Source of the DNA: an uncultured bacterium
GTDB lineage: Bacteria; Armatimonadota; Hebobacteria; CAIYQO01
Reading direction: 5' to 3'
Length of the DNA stretch: 53,864 bases
Assembly: GCA_903928345.1 (NCBI GenBank)
Contig: CAIYQO010000084.1
Span: 1-53,864, forward strand
Below are positions 15,709-23,289 of the stretch, piece after piece. Numbering within the stretch: the stretch's first letter is position 1; every line of letters begins with the position of its first letter. The position numbers and the translations under genes were made by a program. The notes beneath the pieces were generated by a model. The model was not told where the DNA came from. It did no database searches and saw only the letters and a program-made list of their open reading frames with translations.

Positions 15709-15732
15709 GCCGGCGAGCGTTACCTCGCCGGC
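15709..15732 (-). promoter_or_regulatory. Hairpin at 5' end of fmdB transcript
   Basis: GCCGGCGAG (15709-15717) pairs with 15724-15732 around a 6-nt loop. It lies just downstream of the TATAAT on the minus strand (15738-15743), so it would form the first nucleotides of the fmdB mRNA. It could equally be the terminator of the upstream hemerythrin-like gene. Confidence 0.5.
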
Positions 15733-15737
15733 GTTCA

Positions 15738-15767
15738 ATTATACCCGATGCCGTACGGAGGATGCAA
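15738..15767 (-). promoter_or_regulatory. Sigma-70-type promoter for fmdB
   Basis: On the minus strand TTGCAT (15767-15762), 18-nt spacer and a perfect TATAAT (15743-15738). The -35 element is weak. Confidence 0.5.
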
Positions 15768-15770
15768 CCA

Positions 15771-16313
15771 TCACACCGTGTATAGCTCTCCGGGGTCGAA
15801 AGGATGCCCGAAGAGCGGGCGCGCCACCTGCTCGAGGAAGTCCTGTGCGCTGATGTGCGGGTCGAGCAGCGGATAGACCAACTCCTCCATTTCACGGTAA
15901 TACACCCGAATGGCGGCGATTATCGCCAACCCGCGGCGCTGGATGTCCGTCAACTTGAGTTGCCCCTCGCGCAACATACGGCGCAGGTCGCTGATGTCGG
16001 CGCGCAGGCGGCGTGCCGCCGCGCGCAACTGCGCGGTGATCGGCAGCGACGACCCCTGTTGCCGCGCGTCGACTACGGGGAAAAGGTAGGTCTCTTCCGC
16101 GGCGAAATAGTGCACCATCCCATCGCCGAAGAATAAATCGAACTGGTAGATCCACTCGTCGATCTCGCGCGGGGTCATCACGGAGAGCAGTTTTAGCCGC
16201 CGCTCGGATTGCTGCAGCGCTTTGGCCAGATGCTGCAGATGGCGGCGGAGCGGCATGGTGGGGGGCAGCTCTCGCGTCTGGGTCGGCGGGAGCGTGGTCG
16301 CGAGGAAAAACAT
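15771..16313 (-). CDS. Hemerythrin-like (HHE) protein
   Basis: 180 aa, almost wholly helical. The block H-Y-F-A-A-E-E-T-Y-L-F-P (about residues 68-79) is the HxxxE-type iron ligand helix of hemerythrin HHE domains. An earlier R-R-H-L-Q-H-L-A-K-A and a later Y-R-E-M-E-E-L-V-Y-P-L-L-D supply the other expected ligand helices. The family binds a di-iron site and senses or buffers O2, NO or iron. The ligand set is not fully clear, so the family call is probable only. AAGGAGG before the ATG. Divergent from the DUF4132 gene. Confidence 0.65.
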   Translation of the reverse strand: MFFLATTLPPTQTRELPPTMPLRRHLQHLAKALQQSERRLKLLSVMTPREIDEWIYQFDLFFGDGMVHYFAAEETYLFPVVDARQQGSSLPITAQLRAAARRLRADISDLRRMLREGQLKLTDIQRRGLAIIAAIRVYYREMEELVYPLLDPHISAQDFLEQVARPLFGHPFDPGELYTV

Positions 16314-16324
16314 CCCGTGCCTCC

Positions 16325-16353
16325 TTGCTCGGTCGTTCGCTCACGAGTATAAC
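16325..16353 (+). promoter_or_regulatory. Sigma-70-type promoter for the DUF4132 gene
   Basis: TTGCTC (16325-16330), a 17-nt spacer and TATAAC (16348-16353), giving a leader of about 95 nt. Confidence 0.5.
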
Positions 16354-16452
16354 CCGGCGTTGGATGGGCAAACCTTCGGGCTTGTGACAAGCCAGTTCAC
16401 GTGTCGCCGGGCCTTGCCAAGGACGCCGGGAGAGTCTATCATACCTCTGCCC

Positions 16453-19008
16453 ATGCTGGAACCTCTGTATACGCAATTACTCGGCGCCACCGCGCTGCTC
16501 GGTCCGCGCACCCCGTTGCCCGCCCTATACGAAGAGGCGCTCCGCGACTGGCGCGGGTTGCCGGTGCAGACGCGGCGCTTTGCCGACGCCACGGCGCTGC
16601 TGCGCGACTGCCCGCCCGCGGCGCTGGCGGCGGCGTTGACCGACGACGCCTGCCCCGACGATGCACGAATGTTTGCCGCCGTGTTGCTCGCTCTCGCGCG
16701 CCCGCGCCCCTGCCCGGCGGTGTGGCCGACGGACGTCCCGGCACACGGCGCCGACCTCGCCTGGCTCCTCGCCGCGCTGGCGTGGCTGCCGCACCCCGAT
16801 CCGGAGGGGCGGTTCCCCGCCCTCCTCGCCGCGCGGCTGGCGGACACCGTGCCGGAGCCGGAGAACACCGCGCTGCCCGAACCGCTGCTGCTGCTCGCCT
16901 TTTTGAAGGGTGTATACGAAGGCACCCTGTCCGACGTCGATTTCGCGCAGTGCGTGCTGGCGGGGCGCATCCTGCATCCCGGGGTGGCCTCGAGCCGCCC
17001 GTTGCGCATCCTGCACCCGCTGCTCGACTACCTGGGCTTTTCCGCGCGCGAGGAGGTGGGCTGCGCCTACCGCAGCCTCGCGGCGCAGGTGTGGCCACAT
17101 GCGGTGGCGGACAACTGGCACGCGTGGGGGTGGATCACCTGCCCCGGCGGGCCGGATCTCTTCCCGCGGACGTTGGACGCGCTGGCACACCGCGCGCCGG
17201 AATTGGCCGAGGTGCACGCACTGAAATACGCCCCCTTGCCCCCACGAGAGCTGTTGCCGCGCTATCTGGCGGACGCCGACCCCGCGCTGACCACGCTGCT
17301 CGGTTGGTTGCGCGGCACCCCCGTGTCGGAGGCGCTGCGCTGGCTCACCGCGTCGAACCGGGAGGCCGCCGCCACGGCGTATACCCGCCCCGCGTGGTGG
17401 GAGGCCTGGCTCACCGACGGCCTGCCCGTGGCGCGCACGGCGCTGACCTGGCTGCAGGCGCTGGAATTACCGCCGGGGGTGGAGGAGCGCCACGGATTTT
17501 TGGAAACGCACTACGTGCCCGCCTACCGCCGCATCTGCGCCAATCTGCTGCTCGCACGGGCGGCGACGGGCGAGGTGGCGGAGGAGCTGTTGACCCTCAC
17601 CGACGCCGGCGACCTGGCCGCGCTGCGCGCGCTGGCACTGCTCCCCGCGCCCGGCGAAGCGGTCTTCGCGCGCCTGCGTGACGCGGAGACGAAAGGCAGC
17701 CGTCCGGCACGGGAGGCGGCCGCCGTGGCGCTGGCACACCTGGCGCGCCGGCAAGGGCTGCCCGACGCCGGCGAGCTGGCGCACCAGCAACTGCTGGCCG
17801 CCGCCTGGGAGCCGGGCCCGCTGGGCGGCGCGCGCGTGCAGGTCGGCTGGCCGGTGGACGAATACCGTCTGCGCGTGGGCTTGCACGCCGGCGCCGTGCG
17901 GCTGGAAGTCCTCGGCCCGCGTGGCCCGGTGCCCCGCGTGCCGGAGGCGGTGCGCCGCAGCGAGCCCTACGGGCAGGCCCGCGCGGCACAGCGGGCGGTG
18001 CAGGCGCAGTACCGCGCCTTCAAGGCGCACCTGGAGCGCGCGCTGCTCGATGCCGTGCCCTTCACCACGGGGGAGTTCCGCTACCTGCTTGCCAACCCGA
18101 TCTTCGCGCACCTCGCCGAGCGGTTGGTGTGGCAGACGCCGGACGGCGTGACGCTGGCCTGGGCGGGGCCGGAGCACTGGGAAACGGCGGCGGGCGACGC
18201 GACGGCCTTAACGGATGTCCTCACCCTCATCCCGGCGCATCCGGTGACGCTGGCACGCGAAGGCACGCTGACGGGGTGGCAGATGTATGCCGCCGACCAC
18301 CGGCTGACGCAGCCGTTCAAGCAGCTCTTCCGCGAGGTGTATACCGCCGAAGGCGAGGCGGGGACGCGCTGCGAGCGCTTCGCCGGGCGGCGCGTGGCCC
18401 CGGCACGCGCCTACGCCGTGCTGCGCGCGGCGGGCTTCGCCCCCGGCGCGGGGATCGCGCGGCGCGACTGGCCGGGCGGCGTGACGGCGCACCTGTGCTG
18501 GGCGGAAGGCGCCGCCGGGCGCGATCTCTTCGGCCCGCACCGCAAGGAGGACGCCCGCACCGGGGCGGTGTGGTTCACCCGCGACGGGGCGGAGGTGCCC
18601 CTCGCGCGCGTGTCGGCCATCCTGTTCAGCGAGACGCTGCGCACCGCCGACCTGGTGGCCACCGTGGCAGCGGCGGGCGACGCGGCGCTCACCTCGCGGG
18701 AGACAGTGGCGCTGCGCGCGGCGCTGTTGCGCCAACTGGCGCGTAGCTTCCGGTTGACCAACCTGGCGACGCCGGAAGAGGGCGGCTACGCGGTGGTACT
18801 CGGCGCGCGCGCCACCTACCGCATCAACCTGACCAGCGGCGCGGTGCTGTTGGAGCCGGAGGGTCGCCAGGTGCTGGTGCCTCAACACCCCGCCCGCTGG
18901 AGTCCGTCGGAGGAGCACGACGCCACCACGGAGATTCTCGCCCTCGCCCTGACGCTGGCCAATGACGCCGAGATCACCGACCTGACCTTCCTCGCACAGC
19001 TCGGTTGA
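16453..19008 (+). CDS. Large DUF4132-domain protein
   Basis: 851 aa from the ATG at 16453; the open frame extends to 16222 but that part overlaps the divergent promoter region and is not protein-like. The N-terminal 450 or so residues are Ala/Leu/Arg-rich helices with HEAT-like character. From about residue 590 the sequence matches the DUF4132 pattern, including Q-P-F-K-Q-L-F-R-E-V-Y and a following R-F-A-G-R. The C-terminus (E-I-L-A-L-A-L-T-L-A-N-D-A-E-I-T-D) matches the DUF7737-like end seen in such proteins. DUF4132 proteins are widespread, some near WGR/MolR-type genes, and have no assigned activity. Confidence 0.75.
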   Translation: MLEPLYTQLLGATALLGPRTPLPALYEEALRDWRGLPVQTRRFADATALLRDCPPAALAAALTDDACPDDARMFAAVLLALARPRPCPAVWPTDVPAHGADLAWLLAALAWLPHPDPEGRFPALLAARLADTVPEPENTALPEPLLLLAFLKGVYEGTLSDVDFAQCVLAGRILHPGVASSRPLRILHPLLDYLGFSAREEVGCAYRSLAAQVWPHAVADNWHAWGWITCPGGPDLFPRTLDALAHRAPELAEVHALKYAPLPPRELLPRYLADADPALTTLLGWLRGTPVSEALRWLTASNREAAATAYTRPAWWEAWLTDGLPVARTALTWLQALELPPGVEERHGFLETHYVPAYRRICANLLLARAATGEVAEELLTLTDAGDLAALRALALLPAPGEAVFARLRDAETKGSRPAREAAAVALAHLARRQGLPDAGELAHQQLLAAAWEPGPLGGARVQVGWPVDEYRLRVGLHAGAVRLEVLGPRGPVPRVPEAVRRSEPYGQARAAQRAVQAQYRAFKAHLERALLDAVPFTTGEFRYLLANPIFAHLAERLVWQTPDGVTLAWAGPEHWETAAGDATALTDVLTLIPAHPVTLAREGTLTGWQMYAADHRLTQPFKQLFREVYTAEGEAGTRCERFAGRRVAPARAYAVLRAAGFAPGAGIARRDWPGGVTAHLCWAEGAAGRDLFGPHRKEDARTGAVWFTRDGAEVPLARVSAILFSETLRTADLVATVAAAGDAALTSRETVALRAALLRQLARSFRLTNLATPEEGGYAVVLGARATYRINLTSGAVLLEPEGRQVLVPQHPARWSPSEEHDATTEILALALTLANDAEITDLTFLAQLG

Positions 19009-19121
19009 CTTAATAATGAGTAAGTGAACTTTTTTCAGCACTTCCTCTGTTTAACGTTTATCCTGCTCGAATGTGGGTTATATGATACTTATCCAGAGTA
19101 TTTAATCGGGAGGAGCCGACG

Positions 19122-19751
19122 ATGGCGAAGATTCAGGTTGTGTTTTACAGCACGTATGGGCACATCTACCAGCTGGCGGAAGCGGTAGCCGAGGGGGCGC
19201 GCGAGGTGGCGGGCAGCGAGGTGACGCTCTACCGCGTGCCGGAATTGATGCCCGACGACGTGCTCGAAAAAATCGGGGCGAAGGGGGCACAGCAGGCCTA
19301 CGCGCACATCCCCATCGCGGAGACGGAAGCGCTGGCCGACGCCGACGCCATCATCTTCGGCGCGCCGACGCGCTTCGGCAATGCCGCGGCGCAACTGCGC
19401 AACTTCCTCGATCAGACCGGGGGCTTGTGGGCGCGCGGGGCCCTCATCGGCAAGGTCGGCAGCGTCTTCACCAGCACGGCCACCCAGCACGGCGGGCAGG
19501 AGAGCACCATCCTCAGCCTGCACACTTCGCTGCTGCACCACGGGATGATCATCGTCGGCGTACCCTATTCCGAAGCCCGGCAGATGACCCTCGACGAAAT
19601 CACCGGCGGCTCGCCCTACGGCGCGAGCACCATCACCGGCGGCCAGGGGCAGCGGATGCCCAGCGAGAACGAGCTGGCTATCGCGCGCTTCCAGGGCCGC
19701 CATGTGGCGGAAATTACCGCCCGGCTGGTGGGGGCCCCGGTCACGTCGTAA
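19122..19751 (+). CDS. wrbA: NAD(P)H:quinone oxidoreductase, WrbA type
   Basis: 209 aa, full length. The flavodoxin-like FMN phosphate loop is Y-S-T-Y-G-H-I-Y (residues 9-16). G-A-P-T-R-F-G and the family-specific [12 protein letters not shown] and [12 protein letters not shown] follow. WrbA reduces quinones by two electrons with NAD(P)H as a tetramer, protecting against redox stress. A strong GGGAGGAG site precedes the ATG. Single gene, convergent with the heparinase-like gene. Confidence 0.93.
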   Translation: MAKIQVVFYSTYGHIYQLAEAVAEGAREVAGSEVTLYRVPELMPDDVLEKIGAKGAQQAYAHIPIAETEALADADAIIFGAPTRFGNAAAQLRNFLDQTGGLWARGALIGKVGSVFTSTATQHGGQESTILSLHTSLLHHGMIIVGVPYSEARQMTLDEITGGSPYGASTITGGQGQRMPSENELAIARFQGRHVAEITARLVGAPVTS

Positions 19752-19772
19752 TGTACCGCGCGCCGCGGCGGG

Positions 19773-22700
19773 TCAGCGCACGACCACCCGCCGCGGCGTG
19801 CCGCGCACATCCAGCGTCTGCCGCCAATCGGTGTTGTACGCCCACGGCCCCACGCCGTCGAAGGAGCGCCCGAAGGCCTCGATCATGTCGCCGTCGGGCA
19901 GTGCGGCGCGGATCGTCCCGTCGCCGGTGCGGCGAATCCACCCCACGCGCCCGTTGAAACGCACCCCGTCCTCTGCAATCTCCACCAACTCGTCGCTCGC
20001 GAAGGCGTAGTCGGTATATTCCGGCGTCACGATCTTCACCCCGGCGCTCCCGCATGGCTCGATATGCACGTCGCGCCCACGTTCCTGGGCAAAAAGCACC
20101 GTCCGGTAGACCCCGTCCGTGTCGTTGTACAGGCGGAAGAAGTGCTGCCGTTGCGGGTTGGCGTCCCCCTCGCCGAAGATGCTCGGTGCCGGGATCAGCT
20201 CCCCCTTCTCCAGCCGGAACTCCGCCGGGTGCTGCACGAAGCAGAGCAGATCCAGGTCGAAGCGTCCCGTGCAGCGGATCTCCTGCCGGTGCGGCGTGAT
20301 GGCGTCCGCCGTCACGTGCAGGTTGAAGCGATGCGGCACGGCGGCGAAGACGCGGTCGTAGAGGAGCACGTAGTCGGGCTTCACGAAGAGCAACAGGCGG
20401 CGCTTCCACGCACGCGGCCCCACGGGGTTCTCGTCGCCGATGTAGAAGAAGAGCGGCTTCTGCGGCGGGCCGTCGATCTCCGCGAAGGTGCGCACTCGGC
20501 CGTAGGAGAGCTTCAGCACCACCGGCATCTCCGCGCGGGTGTAGTCCACCGCGTTGCTGAAGAAGGTCTCCGCCAGGTAGCCGCGGCGCAGCGGGTCTTC
20601 GTCGGGTATCTCCACCAGGTTGTGCGCCTGCCAGCCGCCCGCGTCGCCCGTATAGGTGCCATAGTCCATGCACAGCGGCGTACCCTTGGCCACCCAGTTG
20701 AAGCTGCTCTCGTCTCCCTCGTAGTGATCCTTCGCCATGCCGATCTTCTGGAAGAGGTAGCTGTGCGTCGGCGATGGGTGCCCGTGGCGCAGCGCCACGC
20801 CCACTTCGTCCATTGCCTCGCTGCTCAGTGCGGGCATCGGGTAGGCGCGCGTCAGGTCGGGCAGCAGGCGGGAGAGCAGGAAGGGCACTTCATAGGCCGC
20901 CATGTGCACGTTGGGCAGCATCTCCGTGCTCACCGCCAGGCAGGCCGCGCGCAGCGGGTCGTCCTCTGCCAGCTCGCTCGCGAAGAGGAGCAGCACGACG
21001 CACCCGTTCTGCGGCAGGCGCGAGTTGCCGATGGGCGGCCAGGTGCCCGCGTCGAAGCGCTTGTCGATGCCCATGTAAAAGCGCGTCAGCCACCTCACGT
21101 AGCGGCGCACGCGGTCGTCATGGAAGTAGTCGATGCCCCAGCGGTTCTTCAGGATGCGGAAGGTGATCACGAAATAGAACATCGTGAAGAGCGCATAGTT
21201 GATCGACTCCTCCCACGCGCCGCTTTGGCCGCAATACGCGTCGAGCTGCCCCTCCAGGTCGTCCATCCCCTTGCGCAGCCAGCGGCGCGCGTCGGGGTGG
21301 TCGGGCAGCAACGCGGCCAGGTGGATGAGCGCGGTGAGCGGATCGGACTGAAAGTTGGGCAGGCAGTTCGTCCAGTACAGCTTGTCCGGCTCGTGCTCGC
21401 CCGGGTAGTAGTACATGCGGCGCGTGGAGTCGGGGTGCCAGGGGTGCAGCGCGGTCTTCGAGTGCGGCCAGCGCCCCTCGTCCATGATGCGCCGCGCGGC
21501 GAAGGCGAAGTACGCGCCGCAGCGGCGGATCTCTTCGTCGGTGAGGAAGCCCACCTTGGTGAGAAACTCGTAGTGCAGCATCAGCGTGCGTAGCGTGCGG
21601 CTGAAGCCGATGACGCACTTATCGTAGTCGTTATCGTTGTTGCGGTAGCCCTGGAATTGCCACACCCAGCGTTCGAAGCGCTCGAACAGCGCATCGCGCA
21701 GCGCGGCGCGTGCTGCGGTGGCATCCGCCGCGGTGAGCCCCATCGCGGCGAGCAGGCTGTCGTCGCCCGGCACGGCGGCGGCGAGGGGCGGCACGCGCAG
21801 GTTCTCCTGTGCTATGGCCTCCCAGTCCGTCTCGAAGAAGCCCGGCGCCGTGCGGCAGGAGTCGTCGAAGGCCGCCGCGCCGGTCAGGTCGAGGTGTTCG
21901 TCGAGGCGCAACTGATTGAATTCGCTGTAGAGCCGGTTGAAGAGGTAGTGGTGATCCGCGGGTATGCACGTCTCCACCGGCCCGGCGACGAGGAGCCAGT
22001 GGCGCTCGCCGTCCGCCAGCGCGGCGGTGAGGGTGGCGCGCCCGTCGCCGCGGTCGTGCACCTGCATGATATTGTCCACGGGCCGCCGCCAGCGCTCACC
22101 GTAGAGGCCGACGAGCCCGAGCATCCCGCGCGCATGGTCGGCGTCGTTGAAGAAGGCGAACCAGCCGCGGTTGTTGGGCACGGTGAACTCGCCCAGCGGG
22201 GGCATCTGCAGGCGGCAGAGGACGTCCTTCGGTCGGGCAATCCCCAGCGATTCGACGATGGGCTCGTTGCCGGCCTGGAAATCGAAGCTGCTGTGCGAGA
22301 CGAGATGCGTGAAGACGTCCGCCGGGTTCAACTCCACCGTCAGGTGCGCATCCATCCCGAGCAGGAAGGACTCCGCCACTTCGAGCAGCGGTTCGTCGAG
22401 GTAGAAGGTGTAGGTGAGCGTGTAGTGCGCATTCTCGGGGAAGTGGTAGGTGAGTATGTATTCCGTGTAGAGCGGCCCGTCATTGGTGCGTGCGAGGGTG
22501 ATCGCCTGCACGGCGAGAGCGCTGGCCACGCGGCTGGTCAGCGGGTAGCCGGCGAAGGCACCCAGCGGGCCGCCCAGCGTGCCATCGGCGTGACGGAGGG
22601 GGTTCAGGGTTAACGCGTGCGAGGCCGGGCCGATCGTCACCGCGTCGCTGAGCGGGATCGGCTGAGGCGTCAACGTGGTGGCGCTGGTGTCCCCCGGGAA

Positions 22701-22937
22701 AAAGGTCAGTGTGCGCTGCTGCCCCTGCGCAAACCCCAGCCGCACCAGCACCTCCGCCGCGCCTTCCACGCAACACCCGGTGTATTGGAAGGGTGTCTCC
22801 GCGCCGTCGAGCAGCAACCGCGCCGGTGCGCCGGGCAGCAGCTCCGGCACGCGCAACTTTACATATTGCGGGCGCCAGGCGGTGAAGAGGGGGGCGGTGA
22901 GGGTCAACTCGGCCAGGGGTGAGGTCACGGCAGACAT
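19773..22937 (-). CDS. Large heparinase II/III-like protein
   Basis: 1054 aa from the ATG at 22937, 6 nt after AAAGGAG; the open frame runs to 23048 but the extra part is not protein-like. No signal peptide. The N-terminal 350 residues look like a beta-sandwich. The middle (about 400-690) is a helical, Trp/Tyr-rich region consistent with the (alpha/alpha) toroid of polysaccharide lyases. A stretch near residues 710-760 (D-H-Y-E-G-D-E-S-S, then K-G-T-P-L-C-M-D-Y-G) matches the heparinase II/III C-terminal beta domain. It probably cleaves an acidic polysaccharide; substrate and catalytic residues cannot be fixed by eye. Single gene. Confidence 0.65.
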   Translation of the reverse strand: MSAVTSPLAELTLTAPLFTAWRPQYVKLRVPELLPGAPARLLLDGAETPFQYTGCCVEGAAEVLVRLGFAQGQQRTLTFFPGDTSATTLTPQPIPLSDAVTIGPASHALTLNPLRHADGTLGGPLGAFAGYPLTSRVASALAVQAITLARTNDGPLYTEYILTYHFPENAHYTLTYTFYLDEPLLEVAESFLLGMDAHLTVELNPADVFTHLVSHSSFDFQAGNEPIVESLGIARPKDVLCRLQMPPLGEFTVPNNRGWFAFFNDADHARGMLGLVGLYGERWRRPVDNIMQVHDRGDGRATLTAALADGERHWLLVAGPVETCIPADHHYLFNRLYSEFNQLRLDEHLDLTGAAAFDDSCRTAPGFFETDWEAIAQENLRVPPLAAAVPGDDSLLAAMGLTAADATAARAALRDALFERFERWVWQFQGYRNNDNDYDKCVIGFSRTLRTLMLHYEFLTKVGFLTDEEIRRCGAYFAFAARRIMDEGRWPHSKTALHPWHPDSTRRMYYYPGEHEPDKLYWTNCLPNFQSDPLTALIHLAALLPDHPDARRWLRKGMDDLEGQLDAYCGQSGAWEESINYALFTMFYFVITFRILKNRWGIDYFHDDRVRRYVRWLTRFYMGIDKRFDAGTWPPIGNSRLPQNGCVVLLLFASELAEDDPLRAACLAVSTEMLPNVHMAAYEVPFLLSRLLPDLTRAYPMPALSSEAMDEVGVALRHGHPSPTHSYLFQKIGMAKDHYEGDESSFNWVAKGTPLCMDYGTYTGDAGGWQAHNLVEIPDEDPLRRGYLAETFFSNAVDYTRAEMPVVLKLSYGRVRTFAEIDGPPQKPLFFYIGDENPVGPRAWKRRLLLFVKPDYVLLYDRVFAAVPHRFNLHVTADAITPHRQEIRCTGRFDLDLLCFVQHPAEFRLEKGELIPAPSIFGEGDANPQRQHFFRLYNDTDGVYRTVLFAQERGRDVHIEPCGSAGVKIVTPEYTDYAFASDELVEIAEDGVRFNGRVGWIRRTGDGTIRAALPDGDMIEAFGRSFDGVGPWAYNTDWRQTLDVRGTPRRVVVR

Positions 22938-23082
22938 ACGCATCTCCTTTCCCCTTTCCTTCCGTGCGGGGATGGAAAATCCTCTACACGCGTAAATAGA
23001 TGCAGACTTATCGCTTCCCGTCGCACCGTCGGCATCTCGCCGGCGCACGAGTCAACGAGAGACTTACCGGCTGTGGGATAGC

Positions 23083-23116
23083 AAATGCCACTTAACACAG
23101 TAAAGCGGTGGCATTT
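23083..23116. promoter_or_regulatory. 9-bp inverted repeat, possible operator
   Basis: AAATGCCAC and GTGGCATTT separated by 16 nt, about 75 bp upstream of the Cas3-like promoter and 146 bp upstream of the divergent gene. The spacing of half-sites (about 25 bp centre to centre) would suit a dimeric regulator contacting successive turns; the regulator is unknown. Confidence 0.4.
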
Positions 23117-23190
23117 ACGTATTTAGAGAAGAAGATTACAAATTCCTGAAAAATAATTTGTGACTTGTATCCCGAATTTGCAAAATTCCC

Positions 23191-23219
23191 TTGTCAGGGG
23201 GGATTCACCCCCGTATAAT
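23191..23219 (+). promoter_or_regulatory. Near-consensus promoter for the Cas3-like gene
   Basis: TTGTCA (23191-23196), exactly 17 nt, perfect TATAAT (23214-23219). The spacer is a G5/C5 inverted repeat (GGGGG, ATTCA, CCCCC) lying between the two boxes, where a bound repressor would block polymerase. The open frame nominally starts at the TTG of the -35 box, which shows that the real start codon is further downstream. Confidence 0.7.
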
Positions 23220-23289
23220 GCGGAAATCAGCGCGGCGCAACGCCTGCCGCGCCCCGCGCTCTGGTGGTCGGTACGCGAAAGGTATTGCC

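Larger units (their letters stand above)
22938..23289. other. 352-bp divergent region, AT-rich, with 9-bp inverted repeat
   Basis: Separates the heparinase-like and Cas3-like genes. It holds the promoter of the latter (listed separately) and an inverted repeat AAATGCCAC (23083-23091) and GTGGCATTT (23108-23116). The stretch 23085-23190 is much richer in A+T than its surroundings. No direct-repeat array is present. Confidence 0.6.
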
